Positions 62,587 through 64,000 of a stretch of 64,000 bases of DNA are shown here, in pieces. The DNA is from Bacteroidales bacterium (lineage in GTDB: Bacteria > Bacteroidota > Bacteroidia > Bacteroidales > P3): positions 1 through 64,000 of the forward strand of contig JAFROL010000021.1 of assembly GCA_017429685.1 (NCBI GenBank). The letters are read 5' to 3'. The notes below the pieces were generated by a model. That model did not search any database and was not told where the DNA came from. It was given only the letters and a program-made list of their open reading frames with translations. The stretch's first letter is position 1; every line of letters starts with the position of its first letter. Made by a program: the position numbers and the translations under genes.

Positions 62587-63839
62587 ATCTTGAATTCTTT
62601 CTTGATGCTGTCGACCATATCAAGCTTCTCCCATCCGAAGAACTGAACCTTCTTTTGCTGTGGCTTGTCGTTCTTGAAGACCGTGACTACGTCCTCGTAG
62701 GGGTCGCGGCCCATATGGCCATAGGCGGCGGTGGGGCGGAAGATGGGGTTCTTCAGGCCGAACCGTTCCACGATGGCGTAGGGGCGAAGATCGAACAACT
62801 TCTTGACGTGCAATGCGATTTCGCCGTCGGTCATATCCACTTTCGCCGTGCCGTAGGTGTTGACGTATAGTCCTACGGGTTCGGCCACGCCGATGGCATA
62901 GGCCACCTGCACGAGGCATTCGTCGCAAAGACCGGCGGCCACCAGATTCTTGGCAATATGGCGCGTGGCATATGCTGCGGAGCGGTCAACCTTCGACGAG
63001 TCCTTGCCGCTGAAGGCTCCGCCACCGTGGGCACCGCGACCGCCGTAGGTGTCGACAATAATCTTGCGGCCCGTCAGACCCGTGTCGCCGTGGGGACCGC
63101 CGATGACGAACTTGCCGGTAGGGTTGACGTGCAGCTTGAAGGCGGCCTGCTTTCCGCTGCCGGTCGCAAAAAGCTTCTGCGTGGCCTTGGGCAGGCGTTT
63201 CACTACGCGCGGAAGCAGTATCTTCTCCACATCCTTGCGTATTTGTTCCTGCTCGACATCGGGGTCGTGCTGTGTGCTGACGACGATGGTGTCTATTCTC
63301 TCCGGTTTGCCGCTGTCGCTGTACTGCACTGTGACCTGGCTTTTGGCGTCGGGACGCAAATAGCGCATTTGCTTGCCCTCGCGGCGTATTTTGCCAAGCT
63401 CAATCAAAATGATGTGTGCCAGTGTGATAGGTAATGGCATCAGCTCGTCGGTCTCGCGGCAGGCGTATCCGAACATCATACCTTGGTCGCCGGCACCTTG
63501 GTCTTTCTTGGACTTGCGTACTACGCCTTGGTTGATGTCCTGACTCTGCTCGTGTATGGCGCTCAGCACGCCGCAACTCTCAGACTCGAACTTGTACTCG
63601 CCCTTGGTATAACCGATGCTTTTAATGACATCGCGAACCGTCTGCTGTATGTCGACCCATCCCTCGGTGCGCACCTCGCCGCTCACCACAGCAAGGCCTG
63701 TCGTCACCAGCGTTTCGCACGCCACTTTCGACTCGGGGTCGTGGCGCAGGAATTCGTCCAAAAGGGCATCTGAAATTTGGTCGGCCACCTTGTCGGGATG
63801 GCCTTCGCTTACTGATTCTGAAGTGAAAAAATAACTCAT
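62583..63839 (-). CDS. metK: S-adenosylmethionine synthetase
   Basis: MetK makes SAM from methionine and ATP. The 418-residue protein is complete: [27 protein letters not shown] (4-30), [28 protein letters not shown] (near 112-139), [47 protein letters not shown] (near 232-277). It is longer than E. coli MetK by about 35 residues, common in the phylum. A hairpin covers the region before the start codon (63843-63881) and a TATTTTTG promoter element is at 63971-63978. Confidence 0.97.
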   Translation of the reverse strand: MSYFFTSESVSEGHPDKVADQISDALLDEFLRHDPESKVACETLVTTGLAVVSGEVRTEGWVDIQQTVRDVIKSIGYTKGEYKFESESCGVLSAIHEQSQDINQGVVRKSKKDQGAGDQGMMFGYACRETDELMPLPITLAHIILIELGKIRREGKQMRYLRPDAKSQVTVQYSDSGKPERIDTIVVSTQHDPDVEQEQIRKDVEKILLPRVVKRLPKATQKLFATGSGKQAAFKLHVNPTGKFVIGGPHGDTGLTGRKIIVDTYGGRGAHGGGAFSGKDSSKVDRSAAYATRHIAKNLVAAGLCDECLVQVAYAIGVAEPVGLYVNTYGTAKVDMTDGEIALHVKKLFDLRPYAIVERFGLKNPIFRPTAAYGHMGRDPYEDVVTVFKNDKPQQKKVQFFGWEKLDMVDSIKKEFKI

Positions 63840-63842
63840 TTT

Positions 63843-63881
63843 GTTACATTTTGATTAATTAATAATTGTTCCAAATGTAAC
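63843..63881 (-). promoter_or_regulatory. hairpin in the metK leader next to the start codon
   Basis: GTTACATTT (63843-63851) and AAATGTAAC (63873-63881) are perfect 9-base complements with a 21-base AT-rich loop, ending 3 bases from the ATG. In the mRNA it could mask the ribosome-binding region. A possible second pair (CTGTA, TACAG) lies upstream. Confidence 0.5.
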
Positions 63882-63970
63882 AGATTTGAGAATGAAAGTG
63901 CTGTAGAATATTGCTTTAGCATTTTTTACAGTGGTTGCAATCATTACAAATCTATCCACATTTACGACTG

Positions 63971-63978
63971 CAAAAATA
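63971..63978 (-). promoter_or_regulatory. metK promoter -7 element
   Basis: Minus strand TATTTTTG followed by CAGTCG, a full TAnnTTTG match. It predicts a leader of about 125 bases. The -33 element would lie at the very edge of the window. Confidence 0.55.
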
Positions 63979-64000
63979 CTACTTTTCCTGTATTCGGCAG

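Noticed and set aside
63840..63970. Known SAM riboswitch before metK
   Set aside because: I could not match the leader to SAM-I, SAM-II or SAM-III core features; only the hairpin is certain.

Overview
The window looks like a chromosome segment of a Bacteroidales species (Bacteroidota). The clues are many promoters of the Bacteroidetes type (TTTG, about 19 bases, TAnnTTTG), the rSAM/lipoprotein pair known from Bacteroides relatives, a PorE-like OmpA/PD40 protein, and a YitT/DUF4491/GH20 gene content. No tRNA or rRNA gene was seen. Most of the DNA is moderately GC-rich. Three blocks read visibly more AT-rich and are probably acquired: the DUF4062 gene (104-3286), the cas block (about 11.6-17.8 kb) and the DUF488/dual-OB cassette (45.5-47.9 kb).

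Layout. 0.1-10.9 kb: a DUF4062 STAND-like protein with a decayed P-loop, an alpha/beta hydrolase, a PorE-like envelope protein with a small secreted partner, a GT4 glycosyltransferase, a YitT membrane protein and a lipoprotein. 11.0-17.7 kb: a type I-C CRISPR array and cas3-cas5-cas8c-cas7 with no cas4-cas1-cas2. Where the adaptation genes normally follow there is only a broken RhuM gene. 17.9-29 kb: leftward housekeeping genes (WYL regulator, birA, frr, pyrH, comF, queA, pssA, an OmpA/TPR lipoprotein, an AddB-like nuclease). 29.2-45.5 kb: a 14-gene rightward envelope-polysaccharide locus with export genes (Wza, Wzc), an initiating sugar-phosphate transferase, and complete routes to dTDP-L-rhamnose, UDP-2,3-diacetamido-glucuronic acid (WbpA/B/E/D) and GDP-L-fucose, plus a WbpM/PglF dehydratase. 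No glycosyltransferase, flippase or polymerase is present in it. 45.5-47.9 kb: a three-gene DUF488/DUF488/dual-OB cassette. 48-54.8 kb: pepP, glnA, a lipoprotein, an aat-folK fusion, rplU-rpmA, and DAHP synthase/chorismate mutase. 55.2-57.1 kb: two related lipoproteins and a radical SAM/SPASM enzyme. 57.2-64 kb: a GH20-like hydrolase, a CDF transporter, pdxJ, a small secreted protein, DUF4491 and metK.

Between and inside these genes runs a second layer: short tandem repeats with strict unit lengths. Heptamer runs lie between genes and in frame inside four conserved enzymes (BirA, QueA, GDP-fucose synthase, FolK). Octamer runs occur at two loci, each joined to the same CTGACGCGTT module. Three long palindromes have arms that are themselves tandem repeats of 11 or 14 bases. 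This repeat layer, the adaptation-less I-C locus with its foreign end repeat, the DUF488/dual-OB cassette and the rSAM/lipoprotein pair are the parts most worth following up.
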